A stretch of DNA of 64,000 bases from Mycobacterium sp. 852014-52450_SCH5900713 (lineage in GTDB: Bacteria > Actinomycetota > Actinomycetes > Mycobacteriales > Mycobacteriaceae). The stretch is from the NCBI RefSeq assembly GCF_001667075.1, contig NZ_LZIL01000078.1, forward strand, positions 248,001 to 312,000, written 5' to 3'. Shown piece by piece: positions 8,038 to 17,616 of this stretch. The translations under genes and the position numbers were made by a program. The stretch's first letter is position 1. Each line of letters opens with the position of its first letter. The notes below the pieces were generated by a model. It ran no database searches. It was not told where the DNA came from and saw nothing but the letters and a program-made list of their open reading frames with translations.

Positions 8038-9927
8038 TTAACCCCGGGCCTTGGCCCGCGCCCGGCTGCGGCCCCGGGTCGTGGCATCCAGCTCCACCTT
8101 GCGGACGCGGACGATCTCCGGGGTCACCTCGACGCATTCGTCTTGCGCACAGAACTCCATGGCCTGTTCGAGGTCGAGCTCGAGCGGCTTGGCCAAAGTC
8201 TCGATGACGTCCGCCGTCGACGACCGCATGTTGGTGAGCTTCTTCTCCCGGGTGACGTTGATGTCGAGATCCTCTGCGCGCGGGTTGATTCCGACGACCA
8301 TGCCCTCGTAGGTGTCCTGGCCGGGTTCGACGAAGAACTGTCCGCGATCGGCGAGCTGAATCAGCGCGAACGGCGTGATGGTGCCGCTGCGGTCGGAGAC
8401 CAGCGACCCGGTGTGGCGGGCCCGGATCTCCCCCGCCCACGGGCGGTAGCCGTCGAACACGGCGTTGGCGATCCCGGTGCCGCGCGTGATGGTCAGGAAA
8501 TCGGTGCGGAACCCGATCAGCCCGCGACTGGGCACGATGAAGTCCATCCGGACCCAGCCGGCGGCGTGGTTGGTCATCTCCTCCATGCGACCCTTGCGGG
8601 CGGCCATCAGCTGGGTGATCGCGCCGACGAACTCTTCGGGGCAGTCGATGGTCATCGCCTCGAACGGCTCGTGCAGCTTGCCGTCGATCGTGCGGGTCAC
8701 CACCTGCGGCTTGCCGACGGTGAGCTCGAAACCCTCGCGGCGCATCTGTTCGACCAGGACCGCCAGGGCGAGCTCGCCGCGGCCTTGCACCTCCCAGGCG
8801 TCGGGCCTGCCGATGTCCACGACCCGGATCGACACGTTGCCGACCAGCTCTTGGTCCAGGCGGTTGCGGACCATGCGCGCGGTCAGCTTGTGGCCCGAAA
8901 CCTTGCCCGCCAGCGGCGAGGTGTTGGTACCGATCGTCACCGAGATCGCCGGCTCGTCGACGGTGATGCGGGGCAGCGCGTGGGCGTGATCGGGATCGGC
9001 CAGCGTGTCGCCGATCATGATCTCGGGCAGGCCGGCGACCGCCACGATGTCGCCGGCGATCGCCTCGTCGGTCGCGCTGCGCTCGACGCCCTCGGTCGCG
9101 AGCAACTCGGTGATCTTGGCGCTGGTGATGACTGGCAGCCCGTCGACCTCGCGCATCCAGGCCACCTGCTGGCCCTTGCGCAGCTTGCCGTTGTAGATGC
9201 GGATCAGGGCGAGCCGCCCGAGGAAGGCCGACGCGTCGAGGTTGGTCACCAACGCCTGCAGCGGCGCCTCGGGGTCGCCCGACGGCGGGGGAATGTGCTC
9301 CATCAGCACGTCGAACAGCGGGTCCAGGTTGTCGCCGGCGGGCACCTCGCCGTCGGCCGGCTGGGTGGTGCTGGCCACGCCGGCCCGGCCGGACGCGTAC
9401 AGCGTCGGAAGGCCCAGCGCATGCTCGGCCGCCTTGGCGGCCTCGTCGTCGAGGTCGGACGCGACGTCCAGCAGCAGGTCGTGGCTGGAGTCCACCACCT
9501 CGGCGATGCGCGCGTCGGGCCGGTCGGTCTTGTTGACGACAAGGATCACCGGAAGGTGTGCGGCCAGCGCCTTGCGCAGCACGAACCGCGTCTGCGGCAG
9601 CGGCCCTTCGGACGCGTCGACCAGCAGCAGCACGCCGTCCACCATGGACAGCCCGCGTTCCACCTCCCCGCCGAAGTCGGCGTGCCCGGGGGTGTCGATG
9701 ACGTTGATCACGGTCACCGTGCCGTCGGCGTTGACGCGGTGCACGGCGGTGTTCTTGGCCAGGATGGTGATGCCTTTTTCCTTCTCGAGGTCACCGCTGT
9801 CCATGATGCGTTCCTGGGTGTCGTCACCGCGGTGATGCAGCGCCCCGGATTGCCGCAGCATCGCGTCCACGAGGGTGGTCTTGCCGTGGTCGACGTGGGC
9901 GACGATGGCGACGTTACGAAATGGCAC
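8038..9927 (-). CDS. typA: Translational GTPase TypA/BipA
   Basis: A 629-residue ribosome-associated GTPase of the EF-G superfamily, linked to stress and ribosome assembly. The G1 motif AHVDHGKTT lies at residues 10-18, G3 is DTPGHADF, and G4 is NKTD. Beta-barrel and EF-G-like domains follow, with a basic C-terminal tail. The GTG at 9927 starts the usual VPFRNVAIVAHVDHGK and gives the family length (about 628 in M. tuberculosis). Starts further upstream would add an unrelated GC-rich tail. lpqW follows after 51 bases in the same direction. Confidence 0.96.
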   Translation of the reverse strand: MPFRNVAIVAHVDHGKTTLVDAMLRQSGALHHRGDDTQERIMDSGDLEKEKGITILAKNTAVHRVNADGTVTVINVIDTPGHADFGGEVERGLSMVDGVLLLVDASEGPLPQTRFVLRKALAAHLPVILVVNKTDRPDARIAEVVDSSHDLLLDVASDLDDEAAKAAEHALGLPTLYASGRAGVASTTQPADGEVPAGDNLDPLFDVLMEHIPPPSGDPEAPLQALVTNLDASAFLGRLALIRIYNGKLRKGQQVAWMREVDGLPVITSAKITELLATEGVERSATDEAIAGDIVAVAGLPEIMIGDTLADPDHAHALPRITVDEPAISVTIGTNTSPLAGKVSGHKLTARMVRNRLDQELVGNVSIRVVDIGRPDAWEVQGRGELALAVLVEQMRREGFELTVGKPQVVTRTIDGKLHEPFEAMTIDCPEEFVGAITQLMAARKGRMEEMTNHAAGWVRMDFIVPSRGLIGFRTDFLTITRGTGIANAVFDGYRPWAGEIRARHTGSLVSDRSGTITPFALIQLADRGQFFVEPGQDTYEGMVVGINPRAEDLDINVTREKKLTNMRSSTADVIETLAKPLELDLEQAMEFCAQDECVEVTPEIVRVRKVELDATTRGRSRARAKARG

Positions 9928-10098
9928 GTCGGTGATTGTGGCAGCGGGGGGCCTCCCAAAGCGAACTCGAAGGCGAACTGGCAGGTGCGGCCCGCGCGCT
10001 GTCCGGTGTGCGTCCAGGGCGGCCCGGCATGGCGTGTCGACACCCTGGCCGCACACCGAAAGCCCAGGACGCACACTCAACGGGCCGCCGAGGGCCCC

Positions 10099-10824
10099 CT
10101 ACCATCCCCTGCGGCGCGGCGCGGTGCCGACCAATTCGCCCTCGGATTCGCGGCTGCGGTAAACGATGTACGGCCGGAACAGGTAGGCGATCGGCGCGCT
10201 GAAGATGTGCACCAGCCGGGTGAACGGCAGCAGCGTGAACAGCACCATGCCGATCAAGGCGTGCAGCTGGTAGTCCAGCGGCGCGTTGATCATCACCTCG
10301 CCGTGCGGCTGGAAGATCCAAATCCGGCGGAACCACAGCCCGACCGTGTACCGGTAGTGGAATTCGCCGCCGTGCGGCCCGGTGCCGATCAGGTCGCAGT
10401 ACAGGCCCACCACGATGGCCAGCACCAGCACCACATACATCAGCTTGTCGCTGCGGGTGGTGGCCATGGACACCGCCGGGCGGGTGAACCGCCGGTAGAT
10501 CAGCAATCCGATCCCGGCCAGGGTCGCCAGGCCGGCGGCCGACCCGGCGATGACCGCCTGCAGATGGTAGACGTGGTCGCTCATCTTCAGCATGTGCGTC
10601 ACCCGCGGCGGGATGAACAAGCCCATCACGTGTCCGGCGAAAACCGCCAGGATGCCGAAGTGGAACATCGGGCTGGCCACCCGCAACAGCCGCGACTCGT
10701 AGATCTGCGAGGAACGGGAGGTCCAGCCGAACTTGTCGTAGCGGTACCGCCACCAGGTGCCGACGATCAAGACGGTCAGCGTGACGTACGGCGCGATGTC
10801 CCAGAACAACACATTGCTAAACAC
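10099..10824 (-). CDS. narI: Respiratory nitrate reductase gamma subunit (cytochrome b)
   Basis: A 241-residue membrane subunit with five hydrophobic segments. It takes electrons from menaquinol and passes them through two b hemes to NarH and NarG. Likely heme ligands are His residues in MFHFGILAVFAGHVMGL and in the later HALIGMVLFTLLPFTRLVH segment. The GTG start at 10824 overlaps the narJ stop by eight bases, so translation is coupled. It is last in narGHJI. The cluster order and sizes match a complete, functional enzyme. Confidence 0.95.
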   Translation of the reverse strand: MFSNVLFWDIAPYVTLTVLIVGTWWRYRYDKFGWTSRSSQIYESRLLRVASPMFHFGILAVFAGHVMGLFIPPRVTHMLKMSDHVYHLQAVIAGSAAGLATLAGIGLLIYRRFTRPAVSMATTRSDKLMYVVLVLAIVVGLYCDLIGTGPHGGEFHYRYTVGLWFRRIWIFQPHGEVMINAPLDYQLHALIGMVLFTLLPFTRLVHIFSAPIAYLFRPYIVYRSRESEGELVGTAPRRRGW

Positions 10825-11482
10825 TTGGCGCTCCTTCGCGTCGGGGCGGCACGGTCAAGTTAAAGGGTTGCAGCCCAACGGCTTCGGCCGGCGGCCCGGC
10901 CTGCGCCAGGCGCTCGGCGCGGCGCGCGTCCTGGTCCGTCGCGGCGGGCAGCGTCGCGCACACCGCCGCCACGGTGGGCTCGTAGGGCGACTTCGCGTCG
11001 GCGAGGGCGCCCCGCAAGACGTCGATAGGAACGCGGTGATCGGTCAGCAACCGCCGCCCGACCTCGGGATCGACGGTGGCGGCGAACTCGAGGACGACGG
11101 GCAGGTGATCGGGCGCCTCGGCGCGCGGAGGCTGCACGCCGGATTCCCGGTAAGCGGCGGCGAACTCGACCATCTCCCGGCCGCGGTTTCGGGTGTCCCC
11201 GGCGGTCCAGTACGTCAGGTACATCGTGCAGTGGCGCCGCATGTCGAACGTCGCGACGTAGTCCATCGCGGCGGCCATCGGCTCGCGAGCGCGCAGCGCG
11301 GCCACCGTCTGTCCGAGCAGCGTCGCCTCGGGCCCGCCGATGTGGCTGAGCAGTTCGTCGACGGTGTCCAGCCGCGCAGGCAGCTCGTCGTCCGGGTAGG
11401 CCAGCAGCAGCGATGCCGCCTGCCACACCAGTCGGTCCTGCAGGGTATTGGTGCGTCCGCGGCGCCCGGCCAGCAGCCTCAT
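10817..11482 (-). CDS. narJ: Nitrate reductase assembly chaperone
   Basis: A 221-residue cytoplasmic chaperone (TorD/NarJ fold). It holds NarG for molybdenum cofactor and FS0 cluster insertion before the enzyme docks on NarI. The sequence is all-helical, with the typical LLLAYPDDE N-terminal motif and a helical core around FDMRRHCTMYLTYWTAGDTR. The ATG at 11482 overlaps the narH stop as ATGA, which supports this start. It is slightly longer than the 201 residues remembered for M. tuberculosis. Confidence 0.92.
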   Translation of the reverse strand: MRLLAGRRGRTNTLQDRLVWQAASLLLAYPDDELPARLDTVDELLSHIGGPEATLLGQTVAALRAREPMAAAMDYVATFDMRRHCTMYLTYWTAGDTRNRGREMVEFAAAYRESGVQPPRAEAPDHLPVVLEFAATVDPEVGRRLLTDHRVPIDVLRGALADAKSPYEPTVAAVCATLPAATDQDARRAERLAQAGPPAEAVGLQPFNLTVPPRREGAPSV

Positions 11483-13101
11483 TGCTTCTGCTCTTCGGGA
11501 AACATCCCGGCGGGCACCTGGCGCCCGTCCCAATTCAGCAGGTTCACCCGCGCGGACCGCTGGCCGTTGGCGGCCGCCTCGCCGCCGGGCCGCTTGAGCG
11601 CGTGGAACGTCTCCACGGCGACCGGGACCGGGTCACCCGACTCGTACATGCCCGGGCCACCGTCGCCCGTCAACGAGCAACCCATCTCTTCGAGGTCGCG
11701 GGCCTGCGGGCTGAACGCGGTCGGAATGACATAGCGCTCTTCGTATTTGGCGATGGCCAGCAGCCGGTACATCTCGTAGATCTGCTCTTCGGTCATCCCA
11801 ACGGATTGCGGTATGTGCGGCCGGGTTTCGCGCCCGAGATTGATGTCGCGCATGTAGGAGCGCATCGCCGCCAGCCGGCGCAACACGCCCTCGACCACGG
11901 CGGTGTCACCGGCGGTGAACAATTCGGCCAGGTACTGGATGGGGATGCGCAGTGCGTCCAGCGCGCCGAACAGGTTGCCGAGGTCCTCCCCGTCGTGACC
12001 GTCGCGGCTGACCGCGTCGACCACCGGCGACAGCGGCGGGATGTACCAGACCATCGGCATGGTGCGGTATTCCGGGTGCAGGGGCAGCGCGACCTTGTAG
12101 TCGTTGATCAGCGCGTAGACCGGCGAGCGTTGGGCCGCCTCGATCCACTCGTCGGAGATGCCTTCCGCGCGCGCGGCGGTGATGACTTCAGGATCGTTGG
12201 GGTCCAACAGGATTCGGCGCTGCGCCTCGTAGAGGTCTTTTTCGTCCTCCACCGAGGCCGCCTCCAGCACCTGGTCGACGTCGTAGAGGACCAGGCCCAG
12301 ATACCGCAGCCGGCCCACGCAGGTCTCCGAGCAGATGGTCGGCAACCCGACCTCCATCCGCGGATAGCACAGCGTGCACTTCTCGGCCTTGCCCGTCTTG
12401 TGGTTGAAATAGACCTTCTTGTAAGGACATCCGGAGACGCACATCCGCCACCCCCGGCACCGGTCCTGGTCGACCAGCACGATGCCGTCCTCGCTGCGCT
12501 TGTACATCGCGCCCGACGGGCACGACGCCACGCAGGACGGGTTGAGGCAGTGCTCGCAGATCCGGGGCAGATAGAACATGAAGGTCTCTTCGAGCGCGAG
12601 TTTGACGTCCTCGCTGACCTTCTTCAGAATCGGGTCTCCCGACAGGATCTCCGGTGACCCGGCCAGGTTGTCGTCCCAGTTCGGCCCCCAGGAGATCTTC
12701 ATCGGTTCGCCGCTGATCAGGCTCTTCGGTGCCGCGGTGGGAAACGTGTCACCCGCGGGCGCCGTGGTCAGGTTCTCGTAGTCGTAGGTCCAGGGCTCGT
12801 AGTAGTCGTCGATGATCGGCAGCCGCGGGTTGGCGAAGATGCGCAGCAACTTCTGGATACGCCCGCCGTCGCGCAACCGCAGCCGGCCTTTCTTGTCGCG
12901 TATCCAGCCGCCGCGCCACCGCTCCTGGTCCTCATAGGTGCGCGGATAGCCTTGGCCCGGACGGGTTTCCACGTTGTTGAACCACACGTACTCGGTGCCG
13001 GGACGGTTGGTCCAGGCCTGCTTGCAGGTGACCGAGCAGGTGTGGCATCCGATGCACTTGTCGAGGTTCATCACCATCGCCAGCTGCGCCATGACCTTCA
13101 T
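11479..13101 (-). CDS. narH: Nitrate reductase beta subunit (iron-sulfur)
   Basis: A 540-residue subunit carrying one [3Fe-4S] and three [4Fe-4S] clusters between NarG and NarI. The clusters are readable: CIGCHTCSVTCKQAW near residue 16, CEHCLNPSCVASCP, then CRGWRMCVSGCPYKK, where Trp replaces a Cys and marks the [3Fe-4S] site, and CTLCYPR. The ATG at 13101 is two bases after the narG stop. An alternative start three codons later (MAQLAM) cannot be excluded. Confidence 0.96.
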   Translation of the reverse strand: MKVMAQLAMVMNLDKCIGCHTCSVTCKQAWTNRPGTEYVWFNNVETRPGQGYPRTYEDQERWRGGWIRDKKGRLRLRDGGRIQKLLRIFANPRLPIIDDYYEPWTYDYENLTTAPAGDTFPTAAPKSLISGEPMKISWGPNWDDNLAGSPEILSGDPILKKVSEDVKLALEETFMFYLPRICEHCLNPSCVASCPSGAMYKRSEDGIVLVDQDRCRGWRMCVSGCPYKKVYFNHKTGKAEKCTLCYPRMEVGLPTICSETCVGRLRYLGLVLYDVDQVLEAASVEDEKDLYEAQRRILLDPNDPEVITAARAEGISDEWIEAAQRSPVYALINDYKVALPLHPEYRTMPMVWYIPPLSPVVDAVSRDGHDGEDLGNLFGALDALRIPIQYLAELFTAGDTAVVEGVLRRLAAMRSYMRDINLGRETRPHIPQSVGMTEEQIYEMYRLLAIAKYEERYVIPTAFSPQARDLEEMGCSLTGDGGPGMYESGDPVPVAVETFHALKRPGGEAAANGQRSARVNLLNWDGRQVPAGMFPEEQKQ

Positions 13102-13103
13102 CG

Positions 13104-16100
13104 TCAGTACGTCACTTCCTGGTTGCGGCGGCGCACCACGGTGACCTCGTCGCGCTGGTTGCCGGTCGGTCCCATGTAGTTGAAGGCGAACGCATGCTGG
13201 CCGTAGCCCCCGGCGAGGTGGCTGGGCTTGATGCGGACGCGGGTCAGCGCGTTGTGGTTGCCGCCACGCTTGTTGTTGGTTTCGGTGCGGGGTGTGTCCA
13301 CCGTGCGTTCCTGCACGTGGTAGACGAACACCACACCGTCGGGCATGCGGTGCGAGACGATGGCACGGCACACGTAGATGCCGTTGGCATTGACGGCCTC
13401 GACCCAATCATTGTCGCGGACTTTGAGTTTGGCCGCGTCGCCGGGGCTCATCCACATGGTCGGCCCGCCCCGGGACAACGACAGCATGTAAAGGTTGTCC
13501 TGGTAGGTCGAGTGGAACGACCACTTCGAGTGCGGCGTCAAATACCGCACGGTGAGGCCGATCCCGCCCCTACCGTCCGGGGTTGGACCCAGCTGCGGCT
13601 GGCCGAACAGCCGCGACATGTCCAGCGGCGGACGGAACACGGGCAGGTGCTCGCCGAGTTCCTCGACCCAGTCGTGGGCCAGGTAGAAGTGCATCCGGCC
13701 GGTCAGCGTGTGGAACGGCTTCAGGTTTTCGATGTTGATGGTGAACGGCGCGTAGCGGCGCCCGCCGGTTTCGCTGCCCGACCATTCCGGGCTGGTGATC
13801 ACCGGGACAGGACGCGCCTGGGTGTCGGCATAGCTGATGCGCCGCTCCTCGCTGCCCTCGGCCAGGTGCGCCAGCCGTTGACCCGTACGCTTCTCCAGTT
13901 CGCGGAAGCCCTCGACAGCGAGCCGGCCGTTGGTCGTCCCGGACAACAGCAGCAGCACGTCGGCCATCCGCGCGGCGGTCGTGATCGCCGGACGCCCTGC
14001 TGCCGCACCGGAATTCATCACACCAAACTTGGCCGCCAGTTCCTCGACCTCCCGGAACGGATGCACCGTGATGCCCTTGGTGGTCAGGCCGAACGTCTCG
14101 ACGAGCGGGCCCAGGGTCTGCCACTTGTCATAGACGGCGCCGTAGTCGCGTTCGACCACGGTGAGCCTGGCCATGCTGCGCCCGGGCACCGGTGTCGCAC
14201 CGGTGTGCAGCCAGTCTTCTTCGGTGCCATCGGGATAGGCCATCGCGTCGGGGGTGTCATGCTGCAGCGCGGTAAGGACCACGTCGCGGCGGGTGCCCAG
14301 GTGACGCTTGGCCAGTGCGCTGAAGGCGCGCGCGATCGCGCCGAAAGCCTCGAAATCCGAACGGGTTTCCCAGGGCGGATCCGTCGCGGCGCTGAACGCG
14401 TGCACGTACGGGTGCATGTCCGTGCTGGAGATGTCGGCCTTCTCGTACCAGGTCGCTGCCGGCAGCACGATGTCCGAGACCAATGTCGTCGAGGTCATCC
14501 GGAAGTCGATCGACATCATCAGGTCGAGCTTGCCCTCGGGGATGTCGCCCTCGCACACCACGTCGGCGGGCGGTATCCCGTCGGCCGGCGGCTCGGCCTG
14601 CACATTGGAGTCGGTGCCCAGCAGGTGGCGCAGGAAGTACTCGCCGCCCTTGCCCGACGATCCGATCAGGTTGGCCCGCCAAACCGTAAGCACCCGTGGC
14701 CAGTTGACCGGATTGTCGGGATCGGTGACCGAGAGCTTGAGCTTGCGGTCGCGAAGCTGCTCGGCGACGTAGTCGGCGACGTCGCGGCCGGCGGCGCGCG
14801 CCTCGTCGGCGACATCCAGGCTGGACCGGTCGAACTGGGGGTAGAACGGGCTCCAGCCCATCGCGGTAGCCGAGGCCAGCAGATCCATCGTGTGTTTGCC
14901 CGCGAATCGGCCGCGGCCCAGCGGGCTGGCCAGCTTGTCGGCCGCGTAGCCGTCGTAGCGCCACTGATCGGTGTGCGCGTACCAGTAGGACGCACCCGGC
15001 ACCTGCCGCGGCGGACGCACCCAGTCGGTGGCCATCGCCATCGTCTGAAATCCGGTGAGCGGACGTACCTTTTCCTGGCCGACGTAATGGGCCCAGCCGC
15101 CGCCGTTGCGCCCCATCGACCCGGTCAGCATCAGCAGCGCGAGCACAGCCCGGTAGATGGCGTCGCCGTGGAACCACTGACAGATCCCGCTGCCCATGAT
15201 GATCATGGACCGGCCGCCGGATTCCTCCGCGTTGCGGGCGAATTCGTTGGCAACGCGGATGGCCTGCGCGGCCGAAACGCCGGTGATCGCCTCCTGCCAC
15301 GCGGGGGTGTTCTGCTGGGTCGGGTCGTCGTAGCCGGTGGGCCATTCGCCGGGCAATCCCGGGCGGCCGACGCCGTACTGGGCGAGCATCAGGTCGAAAA
15401 CGGTGCACACCAGGTGCTTGCCGACGCGGCGCACCGGGACACCGCGCGCCACGGTGGCGCCTTCGCCGTTGATCGTGTCGAAGCTGGCCAGGTGCACCAG
15501 TGCGGTGTCGCTATCGCCGTTGGCGCCGTGGGTATTCCGCACGCTGAGCGCCGGCACCAGGGCGCCGAGGTCGAGGTTCCACTTACCGACACCGTCCTCC
15601 CCGTAGCGGAAACCCAGTGAACCGTGCGGCACCACCACCGAGTCGGTGGCCTCGTCCCACACCGCCGGCTTGAGCGCTGAATTCTCCTCGGCCTCAAAGC
15701 CTCTGCCCAGATCCGCCGCCGTGAGGTTCTTCCCCGGCACCAGCATGTCGCCGCGCGCTTCCAGCTTGATCAGGAACGGCAGGTCGGTGTAGCGGCGCGC
15801 GAAGTCGGCGAAGAACGGAACCTCCTTCTGCACATAGCATTCCGAAAGAATGACGTGCCCCATCGCCATCGCGAGCGCCCCATCGGTGCCGGCCGCGCAC
15901 GGCATCCACTCGTCGGCGAACTTGGTGTTGTCGGCGTAGTCGGGGCTGACGGTCACCACCTTGGTGCCGCGGTAACGCGCCTCGGCCATCCAGTGTGCGT
16001 CGGGGGTCCGGGTGATCGGCACGTTGGAGCCCCACATCATCAAATAGGCCGCGTCCCACCAGTCTCCGGATTCGGGGACGTCGGTCTGATCGCCGAACAC

Positions 16101-16820
16101 CTGCGGCGAGGCCACCGGCAGGTCGGCGTACCAGTCGTAGAACGACGTCATCGGGGCGCCGATCAGCTCGAAGAACCGCGACCCCGCGGCGTAGGACACC
16201 ATGGACATCGCCGGGATCGGCGAGAAGCCGGCGACCCGGTCGGGACCGTAGGTCTTGATGGTGTGCACGTGGGCGGCGGCGATCAGCTCGGTGGCCTCGG
16301 CCCAGGTGATCCGGATCAGTCCGCCCTTGCCGCGGGCCCGCTGATAGCGCCGTCGACGTTCGGGGTCCGCCTGGATGTCGGCCCAGGCGAGCACGGGATC
16401 GCCGAGGCGCGCCTTGGCTTCCCGGTACATCTCGACCAGCACGCCCCGGGCGTACGGGTAACGCACCCGGGTGGGTGAGTAGCTGTACCAGGAGAACGAC
16501 GCCCCGCGTGGGCATCCGCGCGGCTCGTATTCCGGCCGGTCCGGGCCCACCGATGGGTAGTCGGTTTGCTGGGTTTCCCAGGTGATGATCCCGTCCTTGA
16601 CGTAGATCTTCCAGGAGCACGAGCCGGTGCAGTTGACCCCGTGGGTGGAGCGCACCACCTTGTCGTGGCTCCACCGGTCGCGGTAGAACACGTCCGCCTC
16701 GCGGCCACCCCGCCGTGTCACCGTGCGCAGGTCGGCCGAGAACTCGCCGGGCGTGAAGAACCGCCCGCTGCGTTCCAGCAACTCCTCGAGCGCTCCACCA
16801 ACGTGTGGTGTGAGAGTCAA
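13104..16820 (-). CDS. narG: Respiratory nitrate reductase alpha subunit (molybdenum)
   Basis: The 1238-residue catalytic subunit reduces nitrate to nitrite at a Mo-bis-MGD centre on the cytoplasmic side of the membrane. The FS0 cluster ligands are His60, Cys64, Cys68 and Cys103, in HGVNCTGSC and PRGCPRG. Molybdopterin-binding and C-terminal dinucleotide domains follow (ETNNKRGGNHN region). The length matches M. tuberculosis NarG (1232). The start is TTG at 16820 with AGAAGGGG six bases upstream. It is first of narGHJI, with 367 bases of non-coding DNA before it. Confidence 0.96.
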   Translation of the reverse strand: MTLTPHVGGALEELLERSGRFFTPGEFSADLRTVTRRGGREADVFYRDRWSHDKVVRSTHGVNCTGSCSWKIYVKDGIITWETQQTDYPSVGPDRPEYEPRGCPRGASFSWYSYSPTRVRYPYARGVLVEMYREAKARLGDPVLAWADIQADPERRRRYQRARGKGGLIRITWAEATELIAAAHVHTIKTYGPDRVAGFSPIPAMSMVSYAAGSRFFELIGAPMTSFYDWYADLPVASPQVFGDQTDVPESGDWWDAAYLMMWGSNVPITRTPDAHWMAEARYRGTKVVTVSPDYADNTKFADEWMPCAAGTDGALAMAMGHVILSECYVQKEVPFFADFARRYTDLPFLIKLEARGDMLVPGKNLTAADLGRGFEAEENSALKPAVWDEATDSVVVPHGSLGFRYGEDGVGKWNLDLGALVPALSVRNTHGANGDSDTALVHLASFDTINGEGATVARGVPVRRVGKHLVCTVFDLMLAQYGVGRPGLPGEWPTGYDDPTQQNTPAWQEAITGVSAAQAIRVANEFARNAEESGGRSMIIMGSGICQWFHGDAIYRAVLALLMLTGSMGRNGGGWAHYVGQEKVRPLTGFQTMAMATDWVRPPRQVPGASYWYAHTDQWRYDGYAADKLASPLGRGRFAGKHTMDLLASATAMGWSPFYPQFDRSSLDVADEARAAGRDVADYVAEQLRDRKLKLSVTDPDNPVNWPRVLTVWRANLIGSSGKGGEYFLRHLLGTDSNVQAEPPADGIPPADVVCEGDIPEGKLDLMMSIDFRMTSTTLVSDIVLPAATWYEKADISSTDMHPYVHAFSAATDPPWETRSDFEAFGAIARAFSALAKRHLGTRRDVVLTALQHDTPDAMAYPDGTEEDWLHTGATPVPGRSMARLTVVERDYGAVYDKWQTLGPLVETFGLTTKGITVHPFREVEELAAKFGVMNSGAAAGRPAITTAARMADVLLLLSGTTNGRLAVEGFRELEKRTGQRLAHLAEGSEERRISYADTQARPVPVITSPEWSGSETGGRRYAPFTINIENLKPFHTLTGRMHFYLAHDWVEELGEHLPVFRPPLDMSRLFGQPQLGPTPDGRGGIGLTVRYLTPHSKWSFHSTYQDNLYMLSLSRGGPTMWMSPGDAAKLKVRDNDWVEAVNANGIYVCRAIVSHRMPDGVVFVYHVQERTVDTPRTETNNKRGGNHNALTRVRIKPSHLAGGYGQHAFAFNYMGPTGNQRDEVTVVRRRNQEVTY

Positions 16821-16945
16821 CAGGTACCCCTTCTACTCCGTATCGCTGCGTCGTAGCCGGGCCGTCGTTTCGACCCCAGGTGCGTTGTATTGAGCGTCGG
16901 CCCGCGCCGCATGACCGGCGCCATCGATGTGGGCGGCGCGGACCG

Positions 16946-16964
16946 CGCACCCGCATCGGGTGCG
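16946..16964. promoter_or_regulatory. Perfect inverted repeat upstream of narG
   Basis: CGCACCC-N5-GGGTGCG, perfect seven-base arms, about 130 bases before the narG start in the 367-base gap 16821-17187. It could be an operator or a short leader hairpin. I recognise no known regulator for it. The rest of the gap holds no credible gene. Confidence 0.35.
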
Positions 16965-17102
16965 GGAAGGGCCTATCACCTCCGCCGTACGCGGCCTGTT
17001 AACGAAAATCCGTCTGCTCAGCATGGGTCTGCGGACCAGAGGCGTCCGACGCGGACGTAGGATCGCCGCCGGCACGCACCTCTAGGTCAATTCGTTTACT
17101 AC

Positions 17103-17134
17103 AAGTTCACGTTGGGTTATATCCCCAAGTTCAC
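17103..17134. promoter_or_regulatory. Direct repeats around a symmetric AT-rich element
   Basis: Two AAGTTCAC repeats 24 bases apart flank TTGGG-N7-CCCAA, whose centre (TTATATC) is the most AT-rich spot of the nar upstream gap. This looks like a promoter/activator region for the leftward nar operon, but orientation and factor are unknown. Confidence 0.3.
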
Positions 17135-17187
17135 CTTCGTGACCTTCTGCGGCGCTGAATGTCAGCTGCCGAAAGGCTGTGGACTTG

Positions 17188-17592
17188 TTATGAGGCCCCG
17201 CCGGCAAGCGTCCGTACCAGGTCAGCGACCCAGGCGCGGTCGGCGGGCACCCAGTCGACATCGGTCAGCTCGCCCGCCGTCACCCAGCGCACCGCCCGGT
17301 GGTCACGGGCGTGCGGCTCGCCGCCGAGCAGGTGCACGCGGTAGGCCCGCAGCGTCATCCCGTCCAGCGCGATGTCGTCGCCCACGCGGTCGCCCACCGC
17401 GACGTCGCCGACGGTCAGCCCCAGCTCCTCGGCCAGCTCCCGGGCCAGGGCGTCGGGCTCCGTCTCACCCGGCGCGACCTTGCCGCCGGGCAACTCCCAG
17501 CGGCCGGCCAACTCGGGCGGCCGGACGCGCTGCGCCACCAAGACGCTGGCGCCGCGGATGACCGCTCCGGCGACGACGATCTGGGTCGGCAT
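17188..17592 (-). CDS. mutT2: Nudix hydrolase MutT2
   Basis: A 134-residue Nudix pyrophosphatase that cleans the nucleotide pool (8-oxo-dGTP, and dCTP/5-methyl-dCTP in mycobacteria). The full Nudix box is present: Gly37, Glu43, Arg51, Glu52, Glu55, Glu56 and Gly58 in the exact GX5EX7REUXEEXGU spacing. The length matches M. tuberculosis MutT2 (Rv1160). The ATG at 17592 has a TACCGT box six bases upstream, so the mRNA is probably leaderless. It is divergent from phhB. Confidence 0.93.
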   Translation of the reverse strand: MPTQIVVAGAVIRGASVLVAQRVRPPELAGRWELPGGKVAPGETEPDALARELAEELGLTVGDVAVGDRVGDDIALDGMTLRAYRVHLLGGEPHARDHRAVRWVTAGELTDVDWVPADRAWVADLVRTLAGGAS

Positions 17593-17598
17593 GGCCAG

Positions 17599-17610
17599 AC
17601 GGTATACGGT
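17599..17610. promoter_or_regulatory. Overlapping divergent -10 boxes for mutT2 and phhB
   Basis: The 12 bases ACGGTATACGGT read as TACGGT on the plus strand, six bases before the phhB ATG. On the minus strand they read as TACCGT, six bases before the mutT2 ATG. Two leaderless promoters therefore share one near-palindrome in a 24-base intergenic space. Confidence 0.55.
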
Positions 17611-17616
17611 CGAGAG

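Noticed and set aside
7786..10863. A 1025-codon open frame opposite lpqW, typA and narI
   Set aside because: It is a GC-rich antisense frame. Composition is Arg/Gly/His-rich with no domain, and the opposite strand has three clear conserved genes.
13194..15620. An 808-codon open frame opposite narG
   Set aside because: Antisense shadow of a well-conserved catalytic subunit; no ribosome site or domain.
10099..17187. A DosR-type hypoxia box for the nar operon
   Set aside because: No sequence close to the GGGACTNNNGTCCC-type core is visible in the upstream gap.
17112..17561. An ORF starting in the nar-mutT2 gap
   Set aside because: It becomes an Arg/Pro-rich shadow of mutT2 and has no ribosome site.
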